Assembly (NCBI GenBank): GCA_046760505.1
Contig: JBHIEG010000018.1
Location: 1 to 38,800, forward strand
DNA length: 38,800 bases
DNA from: CAYFZR01 sp046760505 [NCBI: Candidatus Hydrothermarchaeota archaeon]
Lineage (GTDB): Archaea > CAYFZR01
Direction: 5' to 3'
Both the position numbers and the translations under genes were made by a program. Shown here piece after piece: positions 28,579 through 37,618 of the stretch (its first letter is position 1; every line of letters starts with the position of its first letter). The notes beneath the pieces are model-generated. The model worked only from the letters and a program-made list of their open reading frames with translations. It had not been told where the DNA came from and searched no databases.

Positions 28579-29106
28579 TTATTCTTTTTTTATACCCATG
28601 GTAACCTCTAGGAGACTCTCCACCTCTTCTTCGCTCAGTTCTTTGGGAGGTTCGGTGGTGAGTATGCCAGTGCAGAAATCTTTACCTACAATTACCGCTG
28701 ATTTATAATCTACTCCGCTTCCCGTGTGAATTACATTTCTAAGCACTGCAAGGCGGACGCACATCACTGGCAATTTTTTGCTTTCCAAGTCTAGACACAA
28801 AGGTCTGTAAAAGCAACTGTAGTGTTCTACTTTCATTTCTTTGTCGTCTCCGGTTATGTTGTCTTCTTCGCTCATGTATCCTTCTTTCTTACAATCCTCG
28901 ATATAATTTTTAGCTACCTCAAATGGTCTGTCTTTTTTTATCTCGATATTTGATTTCTTTTTTTGATAAGCTCGCCAATAATTCCCTGCATTTGAAAATA
29001 TTTCCTTAATCATTTTTGGATTGTCAATAGTCGCCATACCTACACCATAAGCCCAAGAAAGAGATACTTGCTTAAATAGCTCGATAGGATCAATTTTTTT
29101 TGCCAT
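28579..29106 (-). CDS. Hypothetical protein, 175 aa
   Basis: I do not recognise this protein. ATG 29106 (MAKKIDPIELFKQVS) is chosen over 29133 because a GGGAGGG ribosome site lies about 8 nt before it. The N-terminal half is helical and lysine-rich. The C-terminal half is an alpha/beta segment with five cysteines: VEHYSCFYRPLCLDL, VMCVRLAVLRN and GKDFCTGIL. This layout is loosely like V4R/heme-NO-binding style ligand domains, but that is a weak guess. It is soluble and transcribed alone, divergent from the gene at 29241. A CCTATATAAA box at 29171-29180 would start its message near 29149. Confidence 0.65.
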   Translation of the reverse strand: MAKKIDPIELFKQVSLSWAYGVGMATIDNPKMIKEIFSNAGNYWRAYQKKKSNIEIKKDRPFEVAKNYIEDCKKEGYMSEEDNITGDDKEMKVEHYSCFYRPLCLDLESKKLPVMCVRLAVLRNVIHTGSGVDYKSAVIVGKDFCTGILTTEPPKELSEEEVESLLEVTMGIKKE

Positions 29107-29170
29107 ACGAATCCCTCCCATTTTTAAAATCAACTCAACACCTGAATTGCTAAAACTTTACCCATTAATC

Positions 29171-29180
29171 TTTATATAGG
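29171..29180 (-). promoter_or_regulatory. TATA box for the 175-aa protein gene
   Basis: CCTATATAAA on the minus strand gives a predicted start near 29149 and a leader of about 43 nt carrying the GGGAGGG ribosome site. On the other strand TATAAAAAAT (29211-29220) is 27 bp before the ATG at 29241, giving a leaderless message for the divergent gene. Confidence 0.5.
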
Positions 29181-29240
29181 TTTTGATAACATGGTTTTTT
29201 GGTAAAAAAATATAAAAAATAAAAAGACAATGGTAATACC

Positions 29241-29630
29241 ATGATTGTTCAGCGCACGTTTGGGATTCTACAGGTAATAATCGGTTTGGTTTTAGTAGCG
29301 GTTGCCAGTTACTATGCTGGAGTAGCGAAACGCGTTCTTGGGGAACAAGCAATGTTTACTCCTGGTGCTTTTTATATCTCTCTGCTTCTTATCCTGTTGC
29401 CGGGGATATTGCTCTTTCTTGGAGGGTTTTCCTTACTTTATGCATTAAAAAAACCTCTGAGAGTAGGCCCTCCTGTTATTAGAGATGATGGAACTTTTAT
29501 CGGGGAAGTGGAGGCAATAAAACTAGATCCATCCACACAAAATGTTAGGATCATTATGAAAAGGGAAGAAGTTGAGATAGAAGATATCGCAGATATAAAC
29601 GAGTTTATAGTTGTTAGGAAGAAAGAATAA
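29241..29630 (+). CDS. Small membrane protein with two helices and a soluble C-terminal domain
   Basis: This 129-aa protein has two transmembrane helices (about residues 8-28 and 42-66) joined by a short loop. The remaining 60 residues are soluble, beta-rich and PRC-barrel-like, with PPVIRDDGTFIGEVEAIKLDPSTQNVRIIM. The start is supported by a TATA box 27 bp upstream. I do not recognise a named family. It is divergent from the 175-aa protein gene and convergent with cofC. Confidence 0.65.
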   Translation: MIVQRTFGILQVIIGLVLVAVASYYAGVAKRVLGEQAMFTPGAFYISLLLILLPGILLFLGGFSLLYALKKPLRVGPPVIRDDGTFIGEVEAIKLDPSTQNVRIIMKREEVEIEDIADINEFIVVRKKE

Positions 29631-29647
29631 TTCCTACAATTCTCCAG

Positions 29648-30298
29648 TTATAAACTCCTAGTTATAAATGGTCTCCCCTCCTTTTCAAATGATATTTTGA
29701 AACCTATATTCCTGAGGTACTCATATGATCTTGTGCCTTCTCCATGGATAAGCACCTCTACGAAATCCTGTTTGGTATCCACGTCTATTGAGAGCAAAAA
29801 AGAATCATAGATAGCGTATCTCAATTTTTTCTCCTTTATAAGTTTTAAATGTCTGAAAAAACTTATACCATTGAAAAGCGGATCTATAACATCCTTTGGC
29901 GATCTGTACAGCAGAGACGTTCCTCCAGCCCTCGATGGCACTATAACGATTTCTTTATCAGAGCCCATTTTCAAAATCTTTTCGACATGGAATCTTTTTA
30001 TGAGGGGAATATCTGCAGGGACTATGATGCTTGTATCTGCCTCTATCTTTTTCGTTGCGTTTACAAGGGCAGTGTTCAAATCTGATGTATCATAAAATAT
30101 ATTCGCCTTGTATTCAAGGTCCATATTTTTTTCTGGCGTCACAATGTATGTTTCCATTCCTAAATCAAAAAACACGTTACATACATCGTTTAACATTGCC
30201 AGAGTAAATCCTTTTCTCTCTTCATCAGTTAATACGTCAGATAATCTTGTTTTACATTTGGATAGCGAATTTAAGGGGATTAAAACGATATTCTTCAT
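29648..30298 (-). CDS. cofC: 2-phospho-L-lactate guanylyltransferase CofC
   Basis: CofC activates 2-phospholactate (or phosphoenolpyruvate in some lineages) with GTP during coenzyme F420 synthesis. The nucleotidyltransferase fold is shown by VLIPLNSLSKCKTRLSDVLTDEER near the N-terminus (residues 5-28), IIVPADIPLI and the later IVIVPSRAGGTSLLY. ATG 30298 (MKNIVLIPL) is preferred because family members begin at this strand; a longer start at 30346 would overlap mer. It lies 20 bases downstream of mer, so the two are probably one transcript. At 216 aa it matches the family. Confidence 0.9.
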   Translation of the reverse strand: MKNIVLIPLNSLSKCKTRLSDVLTDEERKGFTLAMLNDVCNVFFDLGMETYIVTPEKNMDLEYKANIFYDTSDLNTALVNATKKIEADTSIIVPADIPLIKRFHVEKILKMGSDKEIVIVPSRAGGTSLLYRSPKDVIDPLFNGISFFRHLKLIKEKKLRYAIYDSFLLSIDVDTKQDFVEVLIHGEGTRSYEYLRNIGFKISFEKEGRPFITRSL

Positions 30299-30317
30299 AT
30301 CAAAAAAATAGGGGAGA

Positions 30318-31358
<1,041 letters not shown>

Positions 31359-31377
31359 TCATGGAATAATTACTAGC

Positions 31378-32505
31378 ATGATATTGGAAGATATTACAGA
31401 GTTATGTGAGGAGATAAAGGAAGGTAAAGAGCTATCAAAGGATGAGGCTCTTTTATTTCTCGATTCTGAAGCAATTGATCTCATCTTTTTTACTGCTAAT
31501 AAAGTTTTTTCAAAAAATAAGAAGGAAGTAACTTTTTCAAAGAATATTTTTCTACCCATAACTAATGTGTGCAGAAACAGATGTTATTACTGTGGCTTTA
31601 GAAGGGATATAAATTCCCACGAGGCTTTCCTCATGGATATGAGGGAAATCGATAAAGTTTTGAATGAAGCAGAAAAAAGGGGCTGCAAAGAAGCGTTGAT
31701 TAGTACTGGAGAGAAACCAGAAGAAATACCTGAATTCAGAAGAAGACTCAGAAAATTGGGTTACGAACGTCTTTTAGATTACGTATACGATATATGCAGG
31801 AATATACATGAAAATTCCAATCTGTTGTGCCACACGAACATAGGGGTATGCGATTACGATGAGTTAAAGATGTTGAAAGAGTACAATGCGAGCCTAGGTT
31901 TAATGCTTGAGACTATAGCAAAAGTTCCTGCTCATAAAGAAAGTCCTGGAAAAAACCCTAAATTGCGTCTAAAAACTATTGAAAACGCTGGAAGGCTGAG
32001 AATACCATTTACAACTGGCCTACTGGTAGGAATTGGTGAATCGAACTTTGATATAGTAGAATCTCTTTATGAAATAAAAAATCTGCATGAAAAATATGGA
32101 CACATACAGGAAATAATCATTCAAAATTTCAAACCAAAACCTAATACGCCTTTCGAGAATAGACCTGAGCCAGATAGACTAAAAATGTTAAAAATAATAT
32201 TTCTTTCAAGGCTAATTTTTCCAAATGGAAACATTCAATTTCCACCCAACTTGAATCCAGATTTATTTCAAGTTGCTTTACTTTTAGGCGCCAACGATCT
32301 TGGGGGAATATCCCCCGTCACATTGGATTACATCAATCCAGAGGATCCTTGGCCTTCTTACGAGGAATTAAAAACAAAGGTAGAGGAAGTGGGTTTCAAA
32401 TTGAAGGAAAGGCTTCCGGTCTATGATGACTTCATCAGCGAGGAATGGCTTCCAGATAATGTGTACAAAAAATGTATCGTGCTACGGGGGAAGTTAGATG
32501 TTTGA
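31378..32505 (+). CDS. cofG: FO synthase subunit 1 (radical SAM) CofG
   Basis: CofG acts with CofH to make FO (7,8-didemethyl-8-hydroxy-5-deazariboflavin), the chromophore of F420. The radical SAM cluster motif is CRNRCYYC (C65, C69, C72), followed by the family-specific GFRRDINSHEAFLM, ALISTGEKPEE, CHTNIGVCDYDEL and GLMLETIA. The 375-aa length fits. ATG 31378 is used because MILEDITELCEEI suits the family start and a TATA box lies 28 bp upstream; the frame is open further upstream but overlaps the mer start. It overlaps cofH by eight bases. Confidence 0.95.
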   Translation: MILEDITELCEEIKEGKELSKDEALLFLDSEAIDLIFFTANKVFSKNKKEVTFSKNIFLPITNVCRNRCYYCGFRRDINSHEAFLMDMREIDKVLNEAEKRGCKEALISTGEKPEEIPEFRRRLRKLGYERLLDYVYDICRNIHENSNLLCHTNIGVCDYDELKMLKEYNASLGLMLETIAKVPAHKESPGKNPKLRLKTIENAGRLRIPFTTGLLVGIGESNFDIVESLYEIKNLHEKYGHIQEIIIQNFKPKPNTPFENRPEPDRLKMLKIIFLSRLIFPNGNIQFPPNLNPDLFQVALLLGANDLGGISPVTLDYINPEDPWPSYEELKTKVEEVGFKLKERLPVYDDFISEEWLPDNVYKKCIVLRGKLDV

Positions 32506-33625
32506 TTCTCTTATGAAGAATGCAGATCCTCTAATAGCATCTTTACTAGATCGGGTATTAGATAAAAAAAGACTGAAAGAAGAGGATTACATCACTTTAA
32601 TGAATGTAAAAGGTTTTGAACTCTTGCTTTTACAAATTACAGCGGATCTGATAAGAAAGAGGGAGGTGGGAGATTACGTGAGTTTTGTGGTTAACAGAAA
32701 CATCAACTTCACCAATATATGTGTTGGAAAATGCAGTTTCTGTGCATTTAGAAGATCACCTGACAAACAAGAGGCATATTTTTTAAGTATAGATGAAATT
32801 TTACAGAGAGTAAGGGATTCTATAAGAAAAGAAATCACAGAAATTTGTATACAGGGCGGATTGCATCCAGACATTGATATAACATACTACGAAACCATGA
32901 TTAAAAGAATAAAGCAGGAATTCCCAGATATACACATACATGCCTTCTCTCCGATGGAACTCTACTACATATCAAAGAAGTCTGATCTGAGTATAATGGA
33001 GGTTTTGAAGACGTTAAAAGAAGCTGGGTTAGATTCAATTCCAGGAACTGCAGCAGAGATACTTCACGATGAAATTAGGAGGGTTATATGCCCGAAGAAA
33101 ATAAACACAGAAGAGTGGGTTAATGTGATAAAATCTGCTCATAGAATAGGGATACCTACTACATGCACAATGATGTACGGGCACATAGAAGGACCTGAAG
33201 AAAAGATAAGACATCTTTTGTTGTTGAAAGAGATTCAAAAAGAGACTAAAGGGTTTACTGAATTCGTACCCTTAAGTTTCATCCATCAGAATACAGAACT
33301 TTACAAAAGCAACAAGGCAAGACCGGGAGCAACAGGAGCAGAGGATCTGAAGGTAATATGCCTCTCCAGAATTATTTTTGAAGGTTACATTAAAAATATA
33401 CAGGCTTCATGGGTCAAATTGGGTCAAAAACTCGCTCAATTAATGCTTAATGCAGGAGCAAACGATCTCGGTGGAACTCTTTTTGAGGAGAACATATCAA
33501 GAACTGCTGGCGCAAGGCATGGAGAGTACTTAGAAAAGGAAGAAATGATCAGACTCATAAAAGATATCGGCAGAGTACCTGTTGAAAGAAGTACTGTATA
33601 CGAAAAACTGAAAGTGTATTTATGA
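32498..33625 (+). CDS. cofH: FO synthase subunit 2 (radical SAM) CofH
   Basis: CofH catalyses the tyrosine-dependent first step of FO formation. Its cluster motif is CVGKCSFC (C75, C79, C82) in NFTNICVGKCSFCAFRR. Other family blocks are EICIQGGLHPD, HAFSPMELYY, LDSIPGTAAEILHDEIRRVICP, TTCTMMYGHIE and GANDLGGTLFEENISRTAGA. The 375-aa length is standard. The start overlaps the cofG end by eight bases, implying co-translation of the two halves of the enzyme. Confidence 0.95.
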   Translation: MFDSLMKNADPLIASLLDRVLDKKRLKEEDYITLMNVKGFELLLLQITADLIRKREVGDYVSFVVNRNINFTNICVGKCSFCAFRRSPDKQEAYFLSIDEILQRVRDSIRKEITEICIQGGLHPDIDITYYETMIKRIKQEFPDIHIHAFSPMELYYISKKSDLSIMEVLKTLKEAGLDSIPGTAAEILHDEIRRVICPKKINTEEWVNVIKSAHRIGIPTTCTMMYGHIEGPEEKIRHLLLLKEIQKETKGFTEFVPLSFIHQNTELYKSNKARPGATGAEDLKVICLSRIIFEGYIKNIQASWVKLGQKLAQLMLNAGANDLGGTLFEENISRTAGARHGEYLEKEEMIRLIKDIGRVPVERSTVYEKLKVYL

Positions 33626-33672
33626 ACGTGAAATATTTGGTCTGTATTTTTTGCTTTTGAAAACAAAAAATC

Positions 33673-33680
33673 TTATAGTA
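33673..33680 (+). promoter_or_regulatory. TATA box for the 150-aa protein gene
   Basis: TTATAGTA, in an ATCTTATAGTATAAACC context, is centred about 26 bp before ATG 33702. The message is probably leaderless, and the gene is independent of cofGH. Confidence 0.45.
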
Positions 33681-33701
33681 TAAACCAATTATTTTACATG
33701 T

Positions 33702-34154
33702 ATGAAAGTTTTAATAGAGTACTTCAAGGATTTTCAATTGATGCTTCCTGCAACTCCTGGGGGTAGCTGTTGCCTTCATCCAGAAGTTAGAGAGAGTAAA
33801 TTGAGCAGAGATTTAAATAACAAATTGTGGTTACTAAAAAAAGAATTGAAAGATCAAATCGAGCTTTGCGTTGTAAATGAAGTTCCAAAGGATGCATATC
33901 CATACATCGCAATGATATCGTACAAGAGATTTGAGAGTGCGGTGAAAGAATTTGTCTACAAAATCAGCCAAAAGCCAATGGGTATAATTCGTCCTAAAGA
34001 GAATTTTTTAACATTCTTGGTAAAATATCTTCTTGGAAAAAGAACTTTCGTAAAATTTGGACCATATGACGACATAAAAGATTTGAAACAGAAGATATCG
34101 ACTATAGAAGAGAAATTTATGCCGTTGGTTACCTTTACCGAGGATACCAATTAA
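33702..34154 (+). CDS. Hypothetical protein, 150 aa
   Basis: I do not recognise this soluble protein. It has an N-terminal beta strand (MKVLIEYF), then a turn PATPGGSCCLHPEVRESK with a Cys-Cys-x-His grouping at residues 23-26. A helix LSRDLNNKLWLLKKELKD, the strand IELCVVNEVPKDAYPYIAMISY and a basic C-terminal half follow. The strand-CC-helix order is loosely thioredoxin-like but lacks CxxC. Promoter spacing supports the start. It converges on the CcmH-like gene with ten bases between stop codons. Confidence 0.55.
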   Translation: MKVLIEYFKDFQLMLPATPGGSCCLHPEVRESKLSRDLNNKLWLLKKELKDQIELCVVNEVPKDAYPYIAMISYKRFESAVKEFVYKISQKPMGIIRPKENFLTFLVKYLLGKRTFVKFGPYDDIKDLKQKISTIEEKFMPLVTFTEDTN

Positions 34155-34164
34155 ATCTAAAAAT

Positions 34165-34644
34165 CTAACCTTCTTTTTCTTCCACATTTTTTGTTTCATT
34201 CCGATACGAGGCTCTCTTGGATAAAATAATTTTGGATAAGATAATTGCGGTTAGTGCGCCTAGTATTCCAAGAATAAACTTGTAACTTATGCTATTTCTC
34301 CGTCCATGAGGGACTGCATTTTTAGTTTCATACGGTGGTTTTGGCTGGGATTCAACAATCATTTCAGTAGCATTTGAGATTTTTTCAACGGGAAGACCAA
34401 GTTTTACAAAAACCTCATTAATCGAATAACCTTGAGAAAGCAAAATTATTGCTCTGTCTCTAACCTCTCTTGCGATGTTACACTTGCAATCAATTACATT
34501 GAAATCACAGGCGATGCCATTGCATGGACACTCAACGTTGATTGCCTTGCTAGCAAACTCGTTCCATTTTTCAGATTGAGCATGAACATCAGAAAATATG
34601 AATAACGCGATTACGATTAGGAGAATTATTTTTCCGCATCTCAT
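34165..34644 (-). CDS. CcmH-like exported, membrane-anchored cysteine protein
   Basis: This looks like a CcmH/CycL-type apocytochrome thiol-redox protein. A signal peptide (residues 1-22, ending VHAQ) leads to an exported domain with VECPCNGIACDFNVIDCKCNIARE (cysteines 39, 41, 46, 53 and 55). Then comes VRDRAIILLSQGYSINEVFVKLG, the three-helix region typical of CcmH. A C-terminal helix (about 121-141) anchors it. The cysteine spacing differs from the bacterial LRCxxC motif. ATG 34644 is preferred because GAGAGGT lies about 6 nt before it; 34659 is the longer start. It is about 30 kb from the ccm operon but probably serves the same pathway. Confidence 0.75.
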   Translation of the reverse strand: MRCGKIILLIVIALFIFSDVHAQSEKWNEFASKAINVECPCNGIACDFNVIDCKCNIAREVRDRAIILLSQGYSINEVFVKLGLPVEKISNATEMIVESQPKPPYETKNAVPHGRRNSISYKFILGILGALTAIILSKIILSKRASYRNETKNVEEKEG

Positions 34645-34661
34645 AGAATAACCTCTCATTT

Positions 34662-34685
34662 TTTATCTTTAATTTTATCTTTAAT
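34662..34685. repeat. Tandem 12-bp repeat in the CcmH-like leader
   Basis: TTTATCTTTAAT is repeated exactly twice end to end, just upstream of the CcmH-like gene (on that strand ATTAAAGATAAA twice). It may be a slippage product or a binding site. The 34660-34816 gap also contains AT-rich promoter-like sequence for this gene; I see no other gene in it. Confidence 0.5.
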
Positions 34686-34816
34686 TTCGCTGATTTTTTT
34701 TGGAGTAATAATACTTTAACTATTTATTTATGTTTCTATTGAATATCTAAACATTCAACATATTTAAAATAATGACATATATTTTAGTTGTTATTGATTT
34801 TTGAAATTTTTTAAGA

Positions 34817-36175
34817 TCATGCAAATTCTCTGCATCTCTCTATAAAATTTTTTGCAAAATTCTTGTTCGAGTAAAAATGTAAGTGGGAATAAGATCCTAG
34901 TGTATTGTTGACCAACCACCCATCTTTTTTAGATGTTATTCCCTTTCCTCTGGTTAATTTATAAACAAACTTTTCATTTTTTGGTACACCATCTATCTCC
35001 GTATAATGAAATTCGTGCCCGAGAATCAGATCTCCTTTTCTGCTTAGAATGTTGTCCTCTATCACGAATCCTTTGGTGTAGTTTAATGTCACCCTATCCT
35101 TCATTTTTGCAGAAGCATTGAATACTCCAACCATTTCAAATCTTTTTTCCGAATACTCTATTTCATTTGTTAGGTACAACAGACCTCCACACTCCCCATA
35201 AATTGGAATCTTTTCCTCACTTAGTTCCTTTATTAGATTTAGCATCTTCTTGTTTCTGGTCAATTCGTTCGCATAAACTTCTGGAAACCCCCCTCCTATG
35301 TAGAGTCCGTCTACGTCGATTTGCTTGTCTCTAACTGGACTGAAAAATTTCAGATCAGCACCAAGTCTCATCAAAAGGTCCAGATTGTCCCAGTAATAGA
35401 AGTTAAATGCTTTATCGAAGGCAACGCCAATTTTTACCGCATATTTTTTATCGTCTTTTTCATCAATTTCCTCCTCGAAATAGTTGATCTCCGGTGAAAT
35501 CTCGGAAAGATCTAAAATTCTTTCCAGATCAATGCACTCTTCGATAATTCTTGAAATTTTTTGTATCTTATTGTTGAAGTCCTTTTCGAAACCGGGAATG
35601 AGCCCTAAGTGTCTTTTTTCTAAAATAATTCCTTCTTCTTTTGGAATGGCACCAAATACCTCGATATTTTCATTTTCCAGTGCTCTGATACATGTTTTTT
35701 TGTGAGAATCACTACTCACTTTATTCAAAATTACCCCTGCAAAGTTTTTGCTCATGGAGGAGAATCCCTTTGCAACCGCACTCACGCTTTCTCCCATTGA
35801 GGTTACATCTATAATTAATATCACAGGTAAGTTCAGAATTTCAGCAATCTTCGATGTGCTTGTATTGATCTCAAGTGCAGACCCATCATACAGACCCATA
35901 ACTCCCTCAACGATTGATACGTCTGCATTTTTACTCGCTCTATAGAATATTTCTTTTATTCCATCTTCGGTGATCATCCATAGATCTAGGTTGCGGGAAC
36001 ATCTTTTTGTGGCGAAGTAATGATAGGAGGGGTCTATATAGTCGGGTCCAACCTTGAAAGGCTGAACAATGAGACCTTTTTTTATAAAGGAACTCATCAA
36101 CCCTATGGAAATGGTTGTCTTTCCGACTCCGCTCCATGCTCCTGCTATTACCATTCCTTTTGACAATTTTTTCAC
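34817..36175 (-). CDS. cfbB: CobB/CbiA-family a,c-diamide synthase (cobyrinate or Ni-sirohydrochlorin)
   Basis: This glutamine amidotransferase amidates the a and c side chains of a tetrapyrrole. The N-terminal ATPase domain has the P-loop GAWSGVGKTT (12-21), KVGPDYIDPSYH and VEGVMGLYDG. The C-terminal GATase I-like domain has GGGFPEVYANEL and the nucleophile region YGECGGLLYL. CbiA (cobamide) and CfbB (coenzyme F430) are very similar, so the substrate is not certain; CfbB is suggested by the mer and F420 neighbourhood. Starts at GTG 36175, TTG 36166 and ATG 36154 are all open. It is preceded by a perfect 8-bp inverted repeat at 36182-36199. Confidence 0.85.
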   Translation of the reverse strand: MKKLSKGMVIAGAWSGVGKTTISIGLMSSFIKKGLIVQPFKVGPDYIDPSYHYFATKRCSRNLDLWMITEDGIKEIFYRASKNADVSIVEGVMGLYDGSALEINTSTSKIAEILNLPVILIIDVTSMGESVSAVAKGFSSMSKNFAGVILNKVSSDSHKKTCIRALENENIEVFGAIPKEEGIILEKRHLGLIPGFEKDFNNKIQKISRIIEECIDLERILDLSEISPEINYFEEEIDEKDDKKYAVKIGVAFDKAFNFYYWDNLDLLMRLGADLKFFSPVRDKQIDVDGLYIGGGFPEVYANELTRNKKMLNLIKELSEEKIPIYGECGGLLYLTNEIEYSEKRFEMVGVFNASAKMKDRVTLNYTKGFVIEDNILSRKGDLILGHEFHYTEIDGVPKNEKFVYKLTRGKGITSKKDGWLVNNTLGSYSHLHFYSNKNFAKNFIERCREFA

Positions 36176-36181
36176 CGATCC

Positions 36182-36199
36182 CAGATTAAAGTTAATCTG
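36182..36199. promoter_or_regulatory. Perfect inverted repeat at the cfbB promoter
   Basis: CAGATTAA-AG-TTAATCTG has 8-bp arms and a 2-bp centre, too short for a good RNA hairpin loop but well suited to a dimeric DNA-binding protein. It lies between a candidate TATA (AATAAAAT, minus strand, 36202-36209) and the start codons, so a bound regulator would block transcription. Confidence 0.5.
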
Positions 36200-36245
36200 A
36201 TTTTATTACGTTTCATCATGGTTTTATCTTCTTCCCGGCAAATAA

Positions 36246-36255
36246 ATAATATAAA
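36246..36255 (+). promoter_or_regulatory. TATA box for the 296-aa membrane protein gene
   Basis: AATATAAAGC predicts a transcription start near 36277, leaving a short leader that holds GAGGTCG about 8 nt before ATG 36294. Confidence 0.45.
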
Positions 36256-36293
36256 GCATCAAAGTAAAAATCATCCTTACCGAGGTCGTAGAA

Positions 36294-37184
36294 ATGCTGG
36301 AAATAATGAAAGAGAGTTACGGAATCTTTCGGAGAAATTTAATTACACTGGCTGGCTGGCAGTTTTTACAAATTATTTGCGTTTCAATCATTCTGTTTAT
36401 TTTTTTAGCATTGTTATTCGCTTTTTTGTTGATCTTAGGAGTATCCCTACCGAGTTTTGCTGAAAGAGGTTTTGATTTAGTAACTGCATTGTCCGGTGCT
36501 TTTACCGGTATCGGGATTATTCTAATAATTCTTTTGTTCACATGCTTTATTTTCCTGAGTTTTGCTATAACAGGTTTCTTCAATACCGGACTCGTAGGTC
36601 TGTGCCTAAATGCGATAAGGGGAAATGAAATCTCAATTGGCACTGGAATTGAATTCGGAAAGAAATTTTGGATCACCGGAGCATTGGCTACGTTTCTTTA
36701 TACTTTAATAACAGGCATACCAGGCTGGATTGGGGATATTTTTCAGTATCTGCTTAGAGATTCATATGAAATCCTAGGGGTAATACTCTCATTATTTCTT
36801 GCCTTAGCTAGCTTGATAATCTCCTTCTTCCTTCTTTATTACATTCAATCCATTGTGATAGACGAAAAAAATGCCATTCGATGTCTTATTCAGAGTGCAT
36901 CTTTTGTAAAAAATAACTTGGCCAATGCATTTGTTTTGATAGTTTTAATAATTCTGATTGCCATTTTAGGCTTTATAGTAATATCAACCCCTTTTGGTGT
37001 AATCGCTGCTCTTTTATACTTAATTTCAAGGGGATCCGAGATTTTAGCTGGGATATCCGCGATTGTTATAATTCTCGGAATCATACTTTATTTTCTCATA
37101 CTGATGATTTATTCGATACTCTTCGGTGTTTACTACTACGTAACCCTGACAAATTTCTATCTTAAATTCAAAGAGAAATCTTAG
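36294..37184 (+). CDS. Polytopic membrane protein, 296 aa
   Basis: The protein has about six transmembrane segments separated by short loops, preceded by MKESYGIFRRNLITLAGWQ, an amphipathic start seen in archaeal membrane proteins that resemble glycerophosphodiester phosphodiesterase membrane domains. Between helices are VGLCLNAIRGNEISIGTGIEFGKKF and IQSASFVKNNLANAF, repeated amphipathic loops typical of that broad group (DUF7847-like in haloarchaea, from memory). No catalytic motif is visible. GAGGT precedes the ATG. It is probably co-transcribed with the small membrane protein 40 bp downstream. Confidence 0.7.
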   Translation: MLEIMKESYGIFRRNLITLAGWQFLQIICVSIILFIFLALLFAFLLILGVSLPSFAERGFDLVTALSGAFTGIGIILIILLFTCFIFLSFAITGFFNTGLVGLCLNAIRGNEISIGTGIEFGKKFWITGALATFLYTLITGIPGWIGDIFQYLLRDSYEILGVILSLFLALASLIISFFLLYYIQSIVIDEKNAIRCLIQSASFVKNNLANAFVLIVLIILIAILGFIVISTPFGVIAALLYLISRGSEILAGISAIVIILGIILYFLILMIYSILFGVYYYVTLTNFYLKFKEKS

Positions 37185-37223
37185 AGAAGATAGAATTATG
37201 AAAAGATCTAAAGGAGGATCAAT

Positions 37224-37574
37224 ATGCTCGAATTGATTAAGTATATCCTAATCTTTATATGTGCAGGATCTTTGGTAACTGGAGCAACCTATTTTGGTGC
37301 AAAGATTCAGGATCCATTCTATGCTGCAATGATAATATTTTTGCCATTGATAACAATGACCACTGTATTCTTTACCTACATCTCTACGTCAAATCCAGAG
37401 CTAGCAATAAGCATACTTTATCCTAACTGCTTCATTGCATTCATACCTTGGCTTGGATACGTTGGATTCGTGGTAATTTCTTACAGATGTATAGGGGTTT
37501 TAACATCTTTACTCGGAGGATTGGGAGTTTATATAATCATAATGCTTATCTTGAGGAACTTTTTAGTTTCTTAG
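37224..37574 (+). CDS. Small membrane protein with four helices, 116 aa
   Basis: Four hydrophobic segments (about 5-22, 32-52, 60-85 and 92-112) with very short loops occupy nearly the whole protein. The first contains AGSLVTGATYFGAKIQDPF. The topology and size recall GlpM/DUF3147-type membrane proteins, but I cannot confirm this. A strong AAAGGAGG ribosome site lies about 6 nt before the ATG. Function is unknown. Confidence 0.68.
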   Translation: MLELIKYILIFICAGSLVTGATYFGAKIQDPFYAAMIIFLPLITMTTVFFTYISTSNPELAISILYPNCFIAFIPWLGYVGFVVISYRCIGVLTSLLGGLGVYIIIMLILRNFLVS

Positions 37575-37618
37575 CCGATTCCATAAAAATTTAAGTTTTA
37601 ACCAACATTAAGACGATT

